Shown here one piece after another: positions 1-7,217 of a stretch of 64,000 bases of DNA. Source of the DNA: Falsiroseomonas sp051860665 (GTDB lineage: Bacteria; Pseudomonadota; Alphaproteobacteria; Acetobacterales; Acetobacteraceae); NCBI RefSeq assembly GCF_051860665.1, contig NZ_JBHYDM010000004.1, forward strand, positions 186,001-250,000. The letters are read 5' to 3'. The first letter of the stretch is position 1, and the number at the start of each line of letters is the position of its first letter. Made by a program: the position numbers and the translations under genes. Below the pieces are notes generated by a model. The model did no database searches, was not told the origin of the DNA, and saw nothing but the letters and a program-made list of their open reading frames with translations.

Positions 1-104
1 GCGAGGGAAAGCTGGGGCGGCAGCAGCAGCCCGAGCAGCAGCATCAGGCGCGTCGCGCCCAGCCCTGCCTTCCTGCCATCCTGCGAACCGACCAAGCCCT
101 GCAC
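1..104 (-). CDS. 5' end of a leftward gene with a signal-peptide-like N-terminus (partial)
   Basis: Read leftward, an open frame runs off the left edge. It can start at GTG 104, TTG 95 or ATG 44. It gives a basic n-region (GRKAGLGATR) followed by a hydrophobic stretch (LMLLLGLLLPPQLSLA) that looks like a Sec signal peptide. Too little is present to name the protein. The rest of the first 239 bases, up to the chaperone gene, holds no other convincing gene and is probably a divergent promoter region. A competing 65-residue frame in the same stretch has no recognisable features and was rejected. Confidence 0.35.
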   Translation of the reverse strand, partial: MQGLVGSQDGRKAGLGATRLMLLLGLLLPPQLSL

Positions 105-239
105 CCCCGGGCTGCATAGACCCCCCTGACGCACCGGGACAAGTTTTGCGGGCCCCGGGGCGAAGCGCGCATTGGCTCCGCCACCCGCCCGCGCCATGTC
201 TGGACCATCAGGGGCATCAGGCCCCGAACGAGGTCGCCC

Positions 240-1157
240 ATGGCGGAAGATCCCTACAAGGTCCTCGGGGTGGCCCGGGACGCGACGCCGGAGGCCATCA
301 AGAAGGCCTATCGCAAGCTGGCGCGCCAGAACCATCCGGACCTGAACCCCGGCAAGCCGGAGGCCGAGGCGCGCTTCAAGGCGGCCTCCGCCGCGCATGA
401 CCTGCTGTCCGACCCCGAGCGCCGGGCGCGCTATGACCGCGGCGAGATCGATGCCGAGGGGCAGGAGATGCCGCCGCCCCGCCCGGCCGGCGGCTGGCGG
501 CGCCATGCGGAGGCGCCGGGGGGTGGCCGCTACGACCCCCATGCCGGAACGGCGGATTTCGAGGATGTCTTCGCCGACCTGTTTGCCCGGCAGCGGGCGG
601 CGGAGACGGCGCCGCGGCCGGGGCGGGATGTGTCCTATCGGCTCAGCGTGCCCTTCCTCTCCGCCGTGCTGGGGGCGACGGAGAAGCTGGTGCTGCCGGA
701 TGGCAAGCAGCTCAGCGTGAAGATCCCGCCCGGCGTGGTCAGCGGCCAGTCGCTGCGCCTGCGCGGCCAGGGCGGCCCTGGCCGCAATGGCGGCCCGGCC
801 GGCCATGCCGTGATCGAGCTGGAGGTGCAGGACCATCCGCTGTTCCGGCGCGAGGGTCTCGACATCCACCTGGACCTGCCCGTGACCTTGAAGGAGGCGG
901 TGCTGGGCGGGCCGGTGACGGTGCCCGCCCCGGCCGGCCCGCTGCGCGTCACCCTGCCCGCCGGCAGCGATACCGGCCGCGTGATCCGGCTGCGCGGCAA
1001 GGGCGTGGCGGCGGAGGGCAGCCGCCCGGCCGGCGACCTGCTGCTGACGCTTCGCGTGATGCTCGGCCCGCCCGACGCCGCGCTGGAGGCCTTTGTGCGC
1101 GACTGGATGCCCCAAAGGCCCTTCGACCCGCGGGGCGCCATGGATGGCGCGTCATGA
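240..1157 (+). CDS. DnaJ/CbpA-type co-chaperone (Hsp40)
   Basis: A 305-residue Hsp40 protein that would stimulate the ATPase of DnaK in the cytoplasm. An N-terminal J domain (about residues 5-65) has the diagnostic HPD in RQNHPDLNP. A Gly/Pro-rich linker follows, then the two C-terminal substrate-binding beta domains (about 130-290). The Cys-rich zinc-finger repeats of true DnaJ are absent, so it belongs to the CbpA/DjlA-like class B group. Start chosen at ATG 240, with AGG a few bases upstream. It overlaps the next gene, a CbpM-like modulator, by 4 bp, the expected cbpA-cbpM pairing. Family assignment is firm; its specific clients are unknown. Confidence 0.93.
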   Translation: MAEDPYKVLGVARDATPEAIKKAYRKLARQNHPDLNPGKPEAEARFKAASAAHDLLSDPERRARYDRGEIDAEGQEMPPPRPAGGWRRHAEAPGGGRYDPHAGTADFEDVFADLFARQRAAETAPRPGRDVSYRLSVPFLSAVLGATEKLVLPDGKQLSVKIPPGVVSGQSLRLRGQGGPGRNGGPAGHAVIELEVQDHPLFRREGLDIHLDLPVTLKEAVLGGPVTVPAPAGPLRVTLPAGSDTGRVIRLRGKGVAAEGSRPAGDLLLTLRVMLGPPDAALEAFVRDWMPQRPFDPRGAMDGAS

Positions 1158-1408
1158 TGACGCTGGAGCTTCTCTGCGCCCGCTTCGAGGGCCTGGAGCC
1201 GGAGGAGCTGCGCGGCTGGATCGGCGCCGGCCTGCTCCGCGCCGATGCCGAGGGCGAGACGCTGGTCTTCCAGGAGATCGACGTGGCGCGGGTGCGCCTG
1301 ATCCTGGACCTGCGCGAGACCCTGGCGCTGGAGGAGGAGGCGCTGGCCCTGGTGCTGTCGCTGCTCGACCAGATCTACGCGCTGCGCCGCCGCCTGGGCG
1401 AGACCTGA
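1154..1408 (+). CDS. CbpM-like chaperone modulator (MerR_2 family)
   Basis: An 84-residue acidic, helical protein, translationally coupled (ATGA overlap) to the upstream CbpA-type gene. Size, the N-terminal MTLELLCARFEGLEPEEL segment and the LRGWIGAGLLR helix-turn-helix-like stretch fit the CbpM/MerR_2 family. Its known role is to bind the J domain of CbpA and inhibit DnaK stimulation and DNA binding. Function is inferred from size, context and overall pattern. It ends 3 bp from the convergent gpmI stop codon. Confidence 0.8.
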   Translation: MMTLELLCARFEGLEPEELRGWIGAGLLRADAEGETLVFQEIDVARVRLILDLRETLALEEEALALVLSLLDQIYALRRRLGET

Positions 1409-1411
1409 CCG

Positions 1412-2938
1412 CTACCGCAGCAGGGACTGCCCCGTCATCGCCGCGGGCTGCGCCACGCCGAGCAGCGCGAGCAGGGTCGGCGCGATATCGGCCAGCCGGC
1501 CATCCGCCAGCTTCGCGCCCGCCGGCGCATTCATCAGCAGCACCGGCACCGGGTTGGTGGTATGCGCGGTATGCGGGCCGCCGGTCACCGGGTCGCGCAT
1601 CAGCTCCGCATTGCCGTGGTCGGCGGTGACCAGCAGGCAGCCGCCGGCGGCGCGGATGGCCTCCGCGATGCGGCCGAGGCCCGTATCCACCGCCTCGCAG
1701 GCCAGGGTCGCCGCGGCCAGGCTGCCGGTATGGCCCACCATGTCGGCATTGGCGAAGTTCAGCACGATCAGGTCGTATTTCTTCGAATCGATCGCCGCGA
1801 CGCATTTGTCCGTCAATTCGGGCGCGGACATCTCGGGTTGCAGGTCGTAGGTGGCGACCTTGGGGGAGGCGACCATGATCCGGTCCTCGCCCGGATAGGC
1901 GATCTCCTCCCCGCCATTCAGGAAATAGGTGACGTGCGGATACTTCTCCGTCTCGGCCATGTGCAGCTGCGTGAGGCCGGCGGCGGAGACGACCTGGGCG
2001 AGGATGTCCTGCATGGATTGCGGCGGGAAGAGCGCGGGCAGGAAGGGCGCCAGCTGGCTGCTGTATTCGGTCATGCTCGCGGTGGCGGCGAAGCGGATGG
2101 TGGGGTCGGCCGCAAAGCCGGAAAAGCCGGGATCGACGAGGGAGGCCATGATCTCCCGCACCCGGTCGGCGCGGTAGTTGAAGCAGAGCAGCCCGTCGCC
2201 GTGGTTCATGCAGGCGAAGTCGCCGATGACGCTGGCCGGGAGGAATTCATCGGTCTTGCCGGCGGCATGGGCGGCGGCGATCGCCGCCTGCGCGGTGGCG
2301 AAGCGGGTGCCCTTCGCCAGCACCATCACGTCATGCGCCTGCTGCACGCGTTCCCAGCGATTGTCGCGGTCCATGGCGAAGTAGCGGCCGCAGAGCGTCG
2401 CGATGCGCGCGCCCGGCGGCAGCGCCGCCTCAAATTTCTGGACGAATTCGGGGGCGGAGGTCGGCGCCGTGTCGCGGCCATCGGTCCAGCCATGCACCAG
2501 CACGGTCAGGCCGGCCTCCGATGCCGCCTGGGCCAGCGCCAGGGCATGCGCCTGGTGGCTGTGCACGCCGCCCTCGGACAGCAGCCCCATCAGGTGCAGC
2601 ACGCCGCCCGAGGCCTTCAGTGCCGCCACCAGCCGGGTGAAGGCGGGCAGGGTGCCGATGCTGCCATCGGCCACGGCGGCATCGATCCGCACCAGGTCCT
2701 GCATCACCACGCGACCGGCGCCGATGTTCAGGTGCCCCACCTCCGAATTGCCCATCTGCCCCGCCGGCAGCCCGACATCGAGGCCGGAGGTGCGCAGGAA
2801 GGCGCGCGGCCCGGCCTCCCACAGCGCATCGAAGTTGGGCGTCCGCGCCTGCAGCACCGCATTGTCCGCCACCTCCTCCCGCCATCCCCAGCCATCGAGG
2901 ATCGCGAGCATCACGGGGCGGCGGGCGGGTGCGGTCAT
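1412..2938 (-). CDS. gpmI: 2,3-bisphosphoglycerate-independent phosphoglycerate mutase
   Basis: A 508-residue glycolytic/gluconeogenic enzyme interconverting 3- and 2-phosphoglycerate through a phosphoserine intermediate with two Mn ions. It is full length for the family (about 505-515). N-terminal metal motif LAILDGWGW (residues 10-18). The catalytic serine lies in GQMGNSEVGH (about 60-69). The WTDGRDTAP and NYRADRVREI motifs of the phosphotransferase domain and the C-terminal metal motifs NFANADMVGHTG and VTADHGNAE are all present. Start is ATG 2938. It is the distal gene of the leftward obgE-to-gpmI housekeeping array, with two membrane-protein genes between it and rlmH. Confidence 0.97.
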   Translation of the reverse strand: MTAPARRPVMLAILDGWGWREEVADNAVLQARTPNFDALWEAGPRAFLRTSGLDVGLPAGQMGNSEVGHLNIGAGRVVMQDLVRIDAAVADGSIGTLPAFTRLVAALKASGGVLHLMGLLSEGGVHSHQAHALALAQAASEAGLTVLVHGWTDGRDTAPTSAPEFVQKFEAALPPGARIATLCGRYFAMDRDNRWERVQQAHDVMVLAKGTRFATAQAAIAAAHAAGKTDEFLPASVIGDFACMNHGDGLLCFNYRADRVREIMASLVDPGFSGFAADPTIRFAATASMTEYSSQLAPFLPALFPPQSMQDILAQVVSAAGLTQLHMAETEKYPHVTYFLNGGEEIAYPGEDRIMVASPKVATYDLQPEMSAPELTDKCVAAIDSKKYDLIVLNFANADMVGHTGSLAAATLACEAVDTGLGRIAEAIRAAGGCLLVTADHGNAELMRDPVTGGPHTAHTTNPVPVLLMNAPAGAKLADGRLADIAPTLLALLGVAQPAAMTGQSLLR

Positions 2939-3015
2939 CGGGCAAAAATCCTGCGCGGCGGATGCGCTGGCTCTACAGCAAGAGTCCGGGGAAATGAACG
3001 GGGGCGGCCCTGGCG

Positions 3016-3870
3016 TCAGCGTGAGGCGCGCAGCGCCTCCATCTCCGCCCGCAGGGCGCGGATCTCGGCCAGCAGCATCTGGCTGTCCAGATGCGCCGCG
3101 CTGCGCGCCGCATCGGTGGCCGCCTGGGTCGCGGCCACATCGGCGCTCTCGCGCTGCTCGCGCAGCGTCTGGATGGATTCCACGATGACGCCGATGAACA
3201 GGTTCAGCACGACGAAGGTCGCGATCAGGATGAAGGGCAGGAAGAAGACCAGCGCATAGGGCTCCGCCTCCATCGCCGGCTTCACGATATTCGCCCAGTC
3301 ATCCAGCGTCATCAGCTGGAACAGGGTGAAGAAGGCGGCGCCCAGGCTGTCGAACTGCTCGGGCATCGCCTCCCCGAACAGCTTCACCGACATCACCGCG
3401 AAGACATAGAAGATCAGCAGCATCAGCAGCACGATGCTGCCCATGCCCGGCAGCGCCGCCAGCATCGCCTCCACCACATTGCGCAGCGAAGGCACGGTGC
3501 TGATCAGCCGCAGCACCCGCAGCACGCGCAAGGCCCGCAGGACAGACAGCGCGCCGGTGGTGGGCGCCCAGGCGATGGCCACCACCAGGATGTCGAAGAT
3601 GCCCCAGGGGTCGCGGAAGAAGCGGCCGCGGAAGGCGTAGATGCGGAAGGCGATTTCCGCGGTGAAGATGTAGAGCAGGCCGGTATCCACCGCATGCAGC
3701 AGCCCGCCCCACTGCTCCATGATGCCATTGGAGGTCTCGAGGCCGAGGGTCACGGCATTCAGCACGATCAGCCCCACCACCACCCGCTGGAACAGGGGCG
3801 AGAGGATCAGCCGTGCGGCGCGCGCGCGCGGCGTCTCCGCGGCATCGGCGGTGGTGAGGACTTCCTGCAT
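3016..3870 (-). CDS. voltage-gated cation channel of the NaChBac type, atypical filter
   Basis: A 284-residue inner-membrane ion channel with the six-helix architecture of bacterial voltage-gated sodium channels. S1-S3 lie roughly at residues 30-105. The S4 sensor is visible as regularly spaced arginines in VLRALRVLRVLRLI. The pore helix and filter read TLFQLMTLDDWANIV, where NaChBac-type channels have TLESW. S6 (FVVLNLFIGVIVESI) is followed by a charged C-terminal helix with coiled-coil character. All elements of an active tetrameric channel are present. The Glu-to-Asp change and the extra acidic residue in the filter suggest that selectivity may differ from sodium. Start is ATG 3870. Confidence 0.9.
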   Translation of the reverse strand: MQEVLTTADAAETPRARAARLILSPLFQRVVVGLIVLNAVTLGLETSNGIMEQWGGLLHAVDTGLLYIFTAEIAFRIYAFRGRFFRDPWGIFDILVVAIAWAPTTGALSVLRALRVLRVLRLISTVPSLRNVVEAMLAALPGMGSIVLLMLLIFYVFAVMSVKLFGEAMPEQFDSLGAAFFTLFQLMTLDDWANIVKPAMEAEPYALVFFLPFILIATFVVLNLFIGVIVESIQTLREQRESADVAATQAATDAARSAAHLDSQMLLAEIRALRAEMEALRASR

Positions 3871-3941
3871 CTGATGGGCTTCCCGTGGGCGGCGCGGAGG
3901 GAATGGCGCTTCCCGGCTTCGCCTTCAAGCCCCCGCAACGA

Positions 3942-4613
3942 TTACATCAGCAGGGCCGGCACGCCGAAGATATGGCGGTGGAAATGCAGCAGCAGCGCCC
4001 AGAGCAGCAGCCCCACCAGCGGCGGCATCAGCCCGATTTCCCCGAGTGCCAGCCGGTTGCGGCCGGCGGCGATGGCCGCGAAGGGGATGATGCTGGTGCG
4101 CGCGGCAAAGCCGGGCCAGGCCTCCGGATGCCGCGCCGCCAGCTTGGCGTCGATCGAGGGCATGCCGGCCAGGGCCGTCACCAGGAAGGCGCCGAAGAAG
4201 ACGAGGGAGGCGGTATCCCCATTGCCGAGGATGTGGATGCCGGCCCAGAGGGCGAAGGACCAGAGCATGGGGTGGCGGGTGACGCGCTGGATGCCGCGCG
4301 GCTCCTCCGCGAGTCCCTTGCCGCCGACGGCGGTCGGGTTGCGCTTATGGCTGGTCATGAACAGCACCAGCGTGGGCAGCATCAGCGCGGCCAGTGCCCA
4401 GCGCAGCCCGGGCCCGGCGAACCAGACCTGGGTGGTCGGCGCCGCCCGCCAGGCCAGCACCAGGAGCGCGATGGAGACGACGGAGGCGAGGGAGAAGCCG
4501 ATCATGAAGGCCTTCTCGCCCACCGCGCCGATCACCCGGGCCCGCAGCGCGGTGCCCGAAATGCCGACATGCACGAAAATCCAGAGCAGGGCGGCGAGGA
4601 TCAGCAGGGTCAT
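3942..4613 (-). CDS. NnrU-family integral membrane protein
   Basis: A 223-residue multi-spanning protein, with at least five hydrophobic helices beginning LLILAALLWIFVHVG. Conserved NnrU features include the HKRNP segment after helix 3 and the GIQRVTRHPMLWSFALWA stretch with the RHP motif shared with isoprenylcysteine methyltransferase-like folds. NnrU was named from a denitrification locus, and NnrU homologues occur in carotenoid and haem contexts; the biochemical role is not settled. Here it sits between rlmH and the channel gene, with no nitrogen-oxide genes nearby. Start ATG 4613. Confidence 0.85.
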   Translation of the reverse strand: MTLLILAALLWIFVHVGISGTALRARVIGAVGEKAFMIGFSLASVVSIALLVLAWRAAPTTQVWFAGPGLRWALAALMLPTLVLFMTSHKRNPTAVGGKGLAEEPRGIQRVTRHPMLWSFALWAGIHILGNGDTASLVFFGAFLVTALAGMPSIDAKLAARHPEAWPGFAARTSIIPFAAIAAGRNRLALGEIGLMPPLVGLLLWALLLHFHRHIFGVPALLM

Positions 4614-4643
4614 GAGGCGGCACTCCGGCGATGGCCGGGGCAG

Positions 4644-5081
4644 TCAAGCAGGACGCCAGGCCCGGTGATAGGGATGGTTGGTGCGGATCGCCTGCACGCG
4701 GAACAATTGTTCGGCCAGCAGCCCGCGCACCAGGAAATGCGGCCAGGTGAGCGGGCCGAGCGAGAGCCGGTGGTCGGCGCGCTCCAGCACCGCGGGGTCC
4801 AGCCCCTCCGTCCCGCCGATCAGGTAGCAGACGTTCTGGGCCGCCTCGTCCCAACGGGTGACCAGCGCCGCGAGCTGTTCCGTGGTCGGCGCCTTGCCGC
4901 CGAGATCCATCGCCACGACGAAGGCCGGGTCGGGCAGGGCGGCGAGCAGGGCCGCACCTTCCCGTCGCCGGATCTCGGCAGGGTTGCCGCCCTGCGCCTC
5001 CGGCAGCTCCGTCACCACCAGGCCGGGCCGCAGCCGGGCCGCGTGCTGCTCGAACAGCGCGCGTTCCGGCCCCGGCTTCAT
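4644..5081 (-). CDS. rlmH: 23S rRNA (pseudouridine1915-N3)-methyltransferase
   Basis: RlmH is a SPOUT-class methyltransferase that modifies helix 69 of 23S rRNA in assembled ribosomes. The C-terminal knot is clear: VAMDLGGKAPTTEQLA, then FLIGG-type YLIGGTEGLDP, then SLGPLTWPHFLVRGLLAEQLFRV and NHPYHR at the end. From ATG 5081 the protein is 145 residues and lacks the usual first beta strand. The frame continues upstream as RLIAIGR, which matches the family N-terminus, but the only in-frame candidate before a stop is CTG at 5099 (with AGAGG 7 bases upstream). The real gene may therefore begin at 5099. It lies 28 bp after rsfS, its common partner. Confidence 0.95.
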   Translation of the reverse strand: MKPGPERALFEQHAARLRPGLVVTELPEAQGGNPAEIRRREGAALLAALPDPAFVVAMDLGGKAPTTEQLAALVTRWDEAAQNVCYLIGGTEGLDPAVLERADHRLSLGPLTWPHFLVRGLLAEQLFRVQAIRTNHPYHRAWRPA

Positions 5082-5109
5082 CCGGCCGATGGCGATCAGG
5101 CGAGCGCCT

Positions 5110-6525
5110 CTAGACGTCGTCGTCGTCCTCTATGCCCGGCTCCGGCACGCTGCCATCGTCGGGCAGGGGCGTGCGGTCCTCCTCCTCCGCGGCGGCGGCG
5201 GGGCTGTCCGGGCCCCACATCCGCTCCAGGCCGTAGAGCGTGCGGGCCTCCGGCTTGAAGAGGTGGATGACGAGGTCGCCGGCATCGATCAGCACCCAGT
5301 CCGGCGAGGCCTGGGTGGCATCGCGGCGCAGCTTCAGGCCTTCCTTCTCGAAGGCCTCCTCCAGATGCTGGGCCATGGCCTGCATCTGGCGGTCGGCCTG
5401 GGCGGTGGCGATCACCAGGTAGTCGGCGTAGTCGGCGCGGCCGGTGACATCCAGCACCAGGATATTCTCGGCCTTGTCGGCATCCAGGCTTTCGCGCGCC
5501 GCGGCGACCAGGCGGTCGAGCAGCGCGGGCTCCACCTTCTGGCGCGTGGTGCGGGCCGGGCGCGGGTCCTTGGCGGGGGCGGCGGGGGGCTCGACCGGCG
5601 GCTCCTCCGGCGTCGGCACCAGCGGCTCGGCCTTCCTCTTCCGCGTGGCGCGGGGCTTTGCGGCCGGCGCCTCGGGCGCGATCTCGGCGGGGGCGGCCTG
5701 GGCGGGCTCCGCGACGGCGGGCTTCGGCTTGCGCGTGGCGCGCGGCTTGGCGGCCTGCGGCGCCTCCGCCGGCGCTGCGACGACGGGGGCCTCGGCGGGC
5801 TTTGCCTTGCGGGTGGCGCGCGGCTTCGGCGATTCGGCGACGGGCGCTTCGACCAGCGGCGCGGCCTTGGAAGTCCGCTTGGCAGCGGCCTTTGGCGCCG
5901 CGGGGGCCTTGGCGGCGGCCTTCGGCTTGGCGGCGGGCTTGGCGGCGGCCTTCGGCTTTGCCGCGGGCTTGGCGGCGGCCTTCGGCTTTGCCGCGGGCTT
6001 GGCAGCGGCCTTTGGCGCCGCGGGGGCCTTGGCGGCGGCCTTCGGCTTTGCCGCGGGCTTGGCAGCGGCCTTCGGCTTGGCGGCGGTCTTGGCGGCGGCC
6101 TTCGGCTTTGCCGCGGGCTTGGCGGCGGTCTTGGCGGCTGCCTTCGGCTTTGCCGCGGGCTTGGCGGCGGCCTTCGGCTTTCCTGCGGGCTTGGCTGCGG
6201 CCTTCGGCTTTGCCGCGGTCTTGGCAGCAGCCTTCGGCTTTGCCGCGGGCTTGGCAGCGGCCTTCGGCTTTGTCGCGGGCTTGGCAGCGGCCTTCGGCTT
6301 TGCCGCGGGCTTGGCGGCGGCCCTCGGCTTTGAGGCGGTCTTGGCAGCGGCCTTCGGCTTTGCCGCGGGCTTGGCAGCGGCCTTCGGCTTTGCCGCGGGC
6401 TTGGCAGCAGCCTTCGGCTTTGCTGCGGGCTTGGCCGCGGCCTTCGGCTTTGCGGCGCTGCGGGTGGTGGTGGCCTGGCGGGCGGCGACGGCGCGGGGGC
6501 GCGGCGTCACGGAATCCTCGGTCAC
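5110..6525 (-). CDS. rsfS: ribosome silencing factor RsfS with a long Lys/Ala/Pro repeat extension
   Basis: The C-terminal ~115 residues are a complete RsfS/Iojap domain: LLDRLVAAARESLDADKAE, NILVLDVTGRADYADYLVIATA, then SPDWVLIDAGDLVIHLF and YGLERMW. RsfS binds uL14 and blocks 30S-50S joining in starved cells. Ahead of it lie about 350 residues of low-complexity sequence, dominated by a decapeptide repeat (PAAKPKAAAK-like) reminiscent of histone H1 or AlgP tails; a normal RsfS is about 110-150 residues. The start is uncertain: GTG 6525 or GTG 6510 are used here. A strong GAGGAGG at 6560-6566 is placed for a start near 6556 (ATC in frame). An ATG at 6690 would overlap nadD by 80 bp and seems unlikely. 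Confidence 0.9.
   Translation of the reverse strand: MTEDSVTPRPRAVAARQATTTRSAAKPKAAAKPAAKPKAAAKPAAKPKAAAKPAAKPKAAAKTASKPRAAAKPAAKPKAAAKPATKPKAAAKPAAKPKAAAKTAAKPKAAAKPAGKPKAAAKPAAKPKAAAKTAAKPAAKPKAAAKTAAKPKAAAKPAAKPKAAAKAPAAPKAAAKPAAKPKAAAKPAAKPKAAAKPAAKPKAAAKAPAAPKAAAKRTSKAAPLVEAPVAESPKPRATRKAKPAEAPVVAAPAEAPQAAKPRATRKPKPAVAEPAQAAPAEIAPEAPAAKPRATRKRKAEPLVPTPEEPPVEPPAAPAKDPRPARTTRQKVEPALLDRLVAAARESLDADKAENILVLDVTGRADYADYLVIATAQADRQMQAMAQHLEEAFEKEGLKLRRDATQASPDWVLIDAGDLVIHLFKPEARTLYGLERMWGPDSPAAAAEEEDRTPLPDDGSVPEPGIEDDDDV
5876..6461 (-). repeat. 30-bp tandem repeat tract encoding a Lys/Ala/Pro decapeptide
   Basis: About nineteen consecutive 30-bp units inside rsfS, in perfect register, each encoding variants of PAAKPKAAAK. 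Units differ mostly at synonymous or Ala/Pro-swapping positions (for example PAAKPKAAAKA, TAAKPKAAAK, PATKPKAAAK). The unit length is a multiple of three, so expansion or loss keeps the reading frame. Highly basic and disordered; likely nucleic-acid binding by analogy with H1-like tails. Seen directly; the function is inferred. Confidence 0.9.
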
Positions 6526-6610
6526 CTTCTCAGGCTTTTGCGGTGTGCGGGCGATGACCGCCTCCTCTCGACAAGTGCAGTTGACGCGGGCTGTAGCACA
6601 ACGCGCGGCG

Positions 6611-7213
6611 TCATGCCGCGTCTGTCGCGGCGCGAATTGCGGTGGCGGAGGCGGGATGCTCCGCGCTCGGCACGAAGCACCAGGGCGCATGATCCGGCAC
6701 CTCGCCCTGCAGCAAGGCGCCGGGCCGCCGCCGGTGCCGTGCCAGGCGATGCGCCGCGCGGCTCGCCAGCGCCTGGCGCGTCCAGCCCGGCCGCGGCAGC
6801 ACCGCGATCGGCGCGGTCGCCGCGATCGCCGTCCAGCCCTGCCAGCGCGGCAATTGACACAGGTTGTCGGCGCCGATCACCAGCACGAAGCGCGCGCGCG
6901 GAAAGCGCCGCCGCAGCGCCCGCAGCGTATCCACCGTGTAGCGCGTGCCCAGCGCCGCCTCGATCGCCGTCGCACGGATGCGGCGCCCATCGGCGATGGC
7001 GCGGGCGGAGGCCAGCCGCGCCGCCAGCGGCGCCATGCCGCGCGCCGGCTTCAGGGGATTGCCGGGCGAGACCATCAGCCAGACCTCGTCCAGCCGCAGC
7101 GCGCGGCGCACCCGCTCCGCCACATGCCGGTGCCCCGCATGGGCCGGGTTGAAGCTGCCGCCGAGCAGGCCGATGCGCCGGCGGCGCCGGTCCCCCCGCG
7201 GGTTGAGCGTCAC
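6611..7213 (-). CDS. nadD: nicotinate-nucleotide adenylyltransferase
   Basis: A 200-residue NAD-biosynthesis enzyme making deamido-NAD from nicotinate mononucleotide and ATP. The nucleotidyltransferase signature GGSFNPAHAGHRHVAE (about 18-33) contains the H-x-G-H-type motif. MVSPGNPLKP and FVLVIGADNLCQLPRW follow as in NadD. The C-terminal ISATAIR-type motif appears as ASATAIRAA. Start ATG 7213. The gene ends just before rsfS and begins 4 bp after the stop of the exported hydratase-like gene, so it sits within the leftward operon. It is a normal family length. Confidence 0.95.
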   Translation of the reverse strand: MTLNPRGDRRRRRIGLLGGSFNPAHAGHRHVAERVRRALRLDEVWLMVSPGNPLKPARGMAPLAARLASARAIADGRRIRATAIEAALGTRYTVDTLRALRRRFPRARFVLVIGADNLCQLPRWQGWTAIAATAPIAVLPRPGWTRQALASRAAHRLARHRRRPGALLQGEVPDHAPWCFVPSAEHPASATAIRAATDAA

Positions 7214-7217
7214 GGCC

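Noticed and set aside
1..241. A 65-residue leftward frame ending at 44
   Set aside because: No recognisable domain; it overlaps the chaperone start and has a biased Arg/Ala composition typical of chance frames in GC-rich DNA. A signal-peptide-like frame in another phase fits better.
1562..3259. A 565-residue rightward frame across gpmI
   Set aside because: It is His/Gly/Arg-rich with no domains, while GpmI on the other strand has all catalytic motifs.
5876..6461. CRISPR array
   Set aside because: The 30-bp units have no unique spacers between them and continue a coding frame of basic decapeptides.
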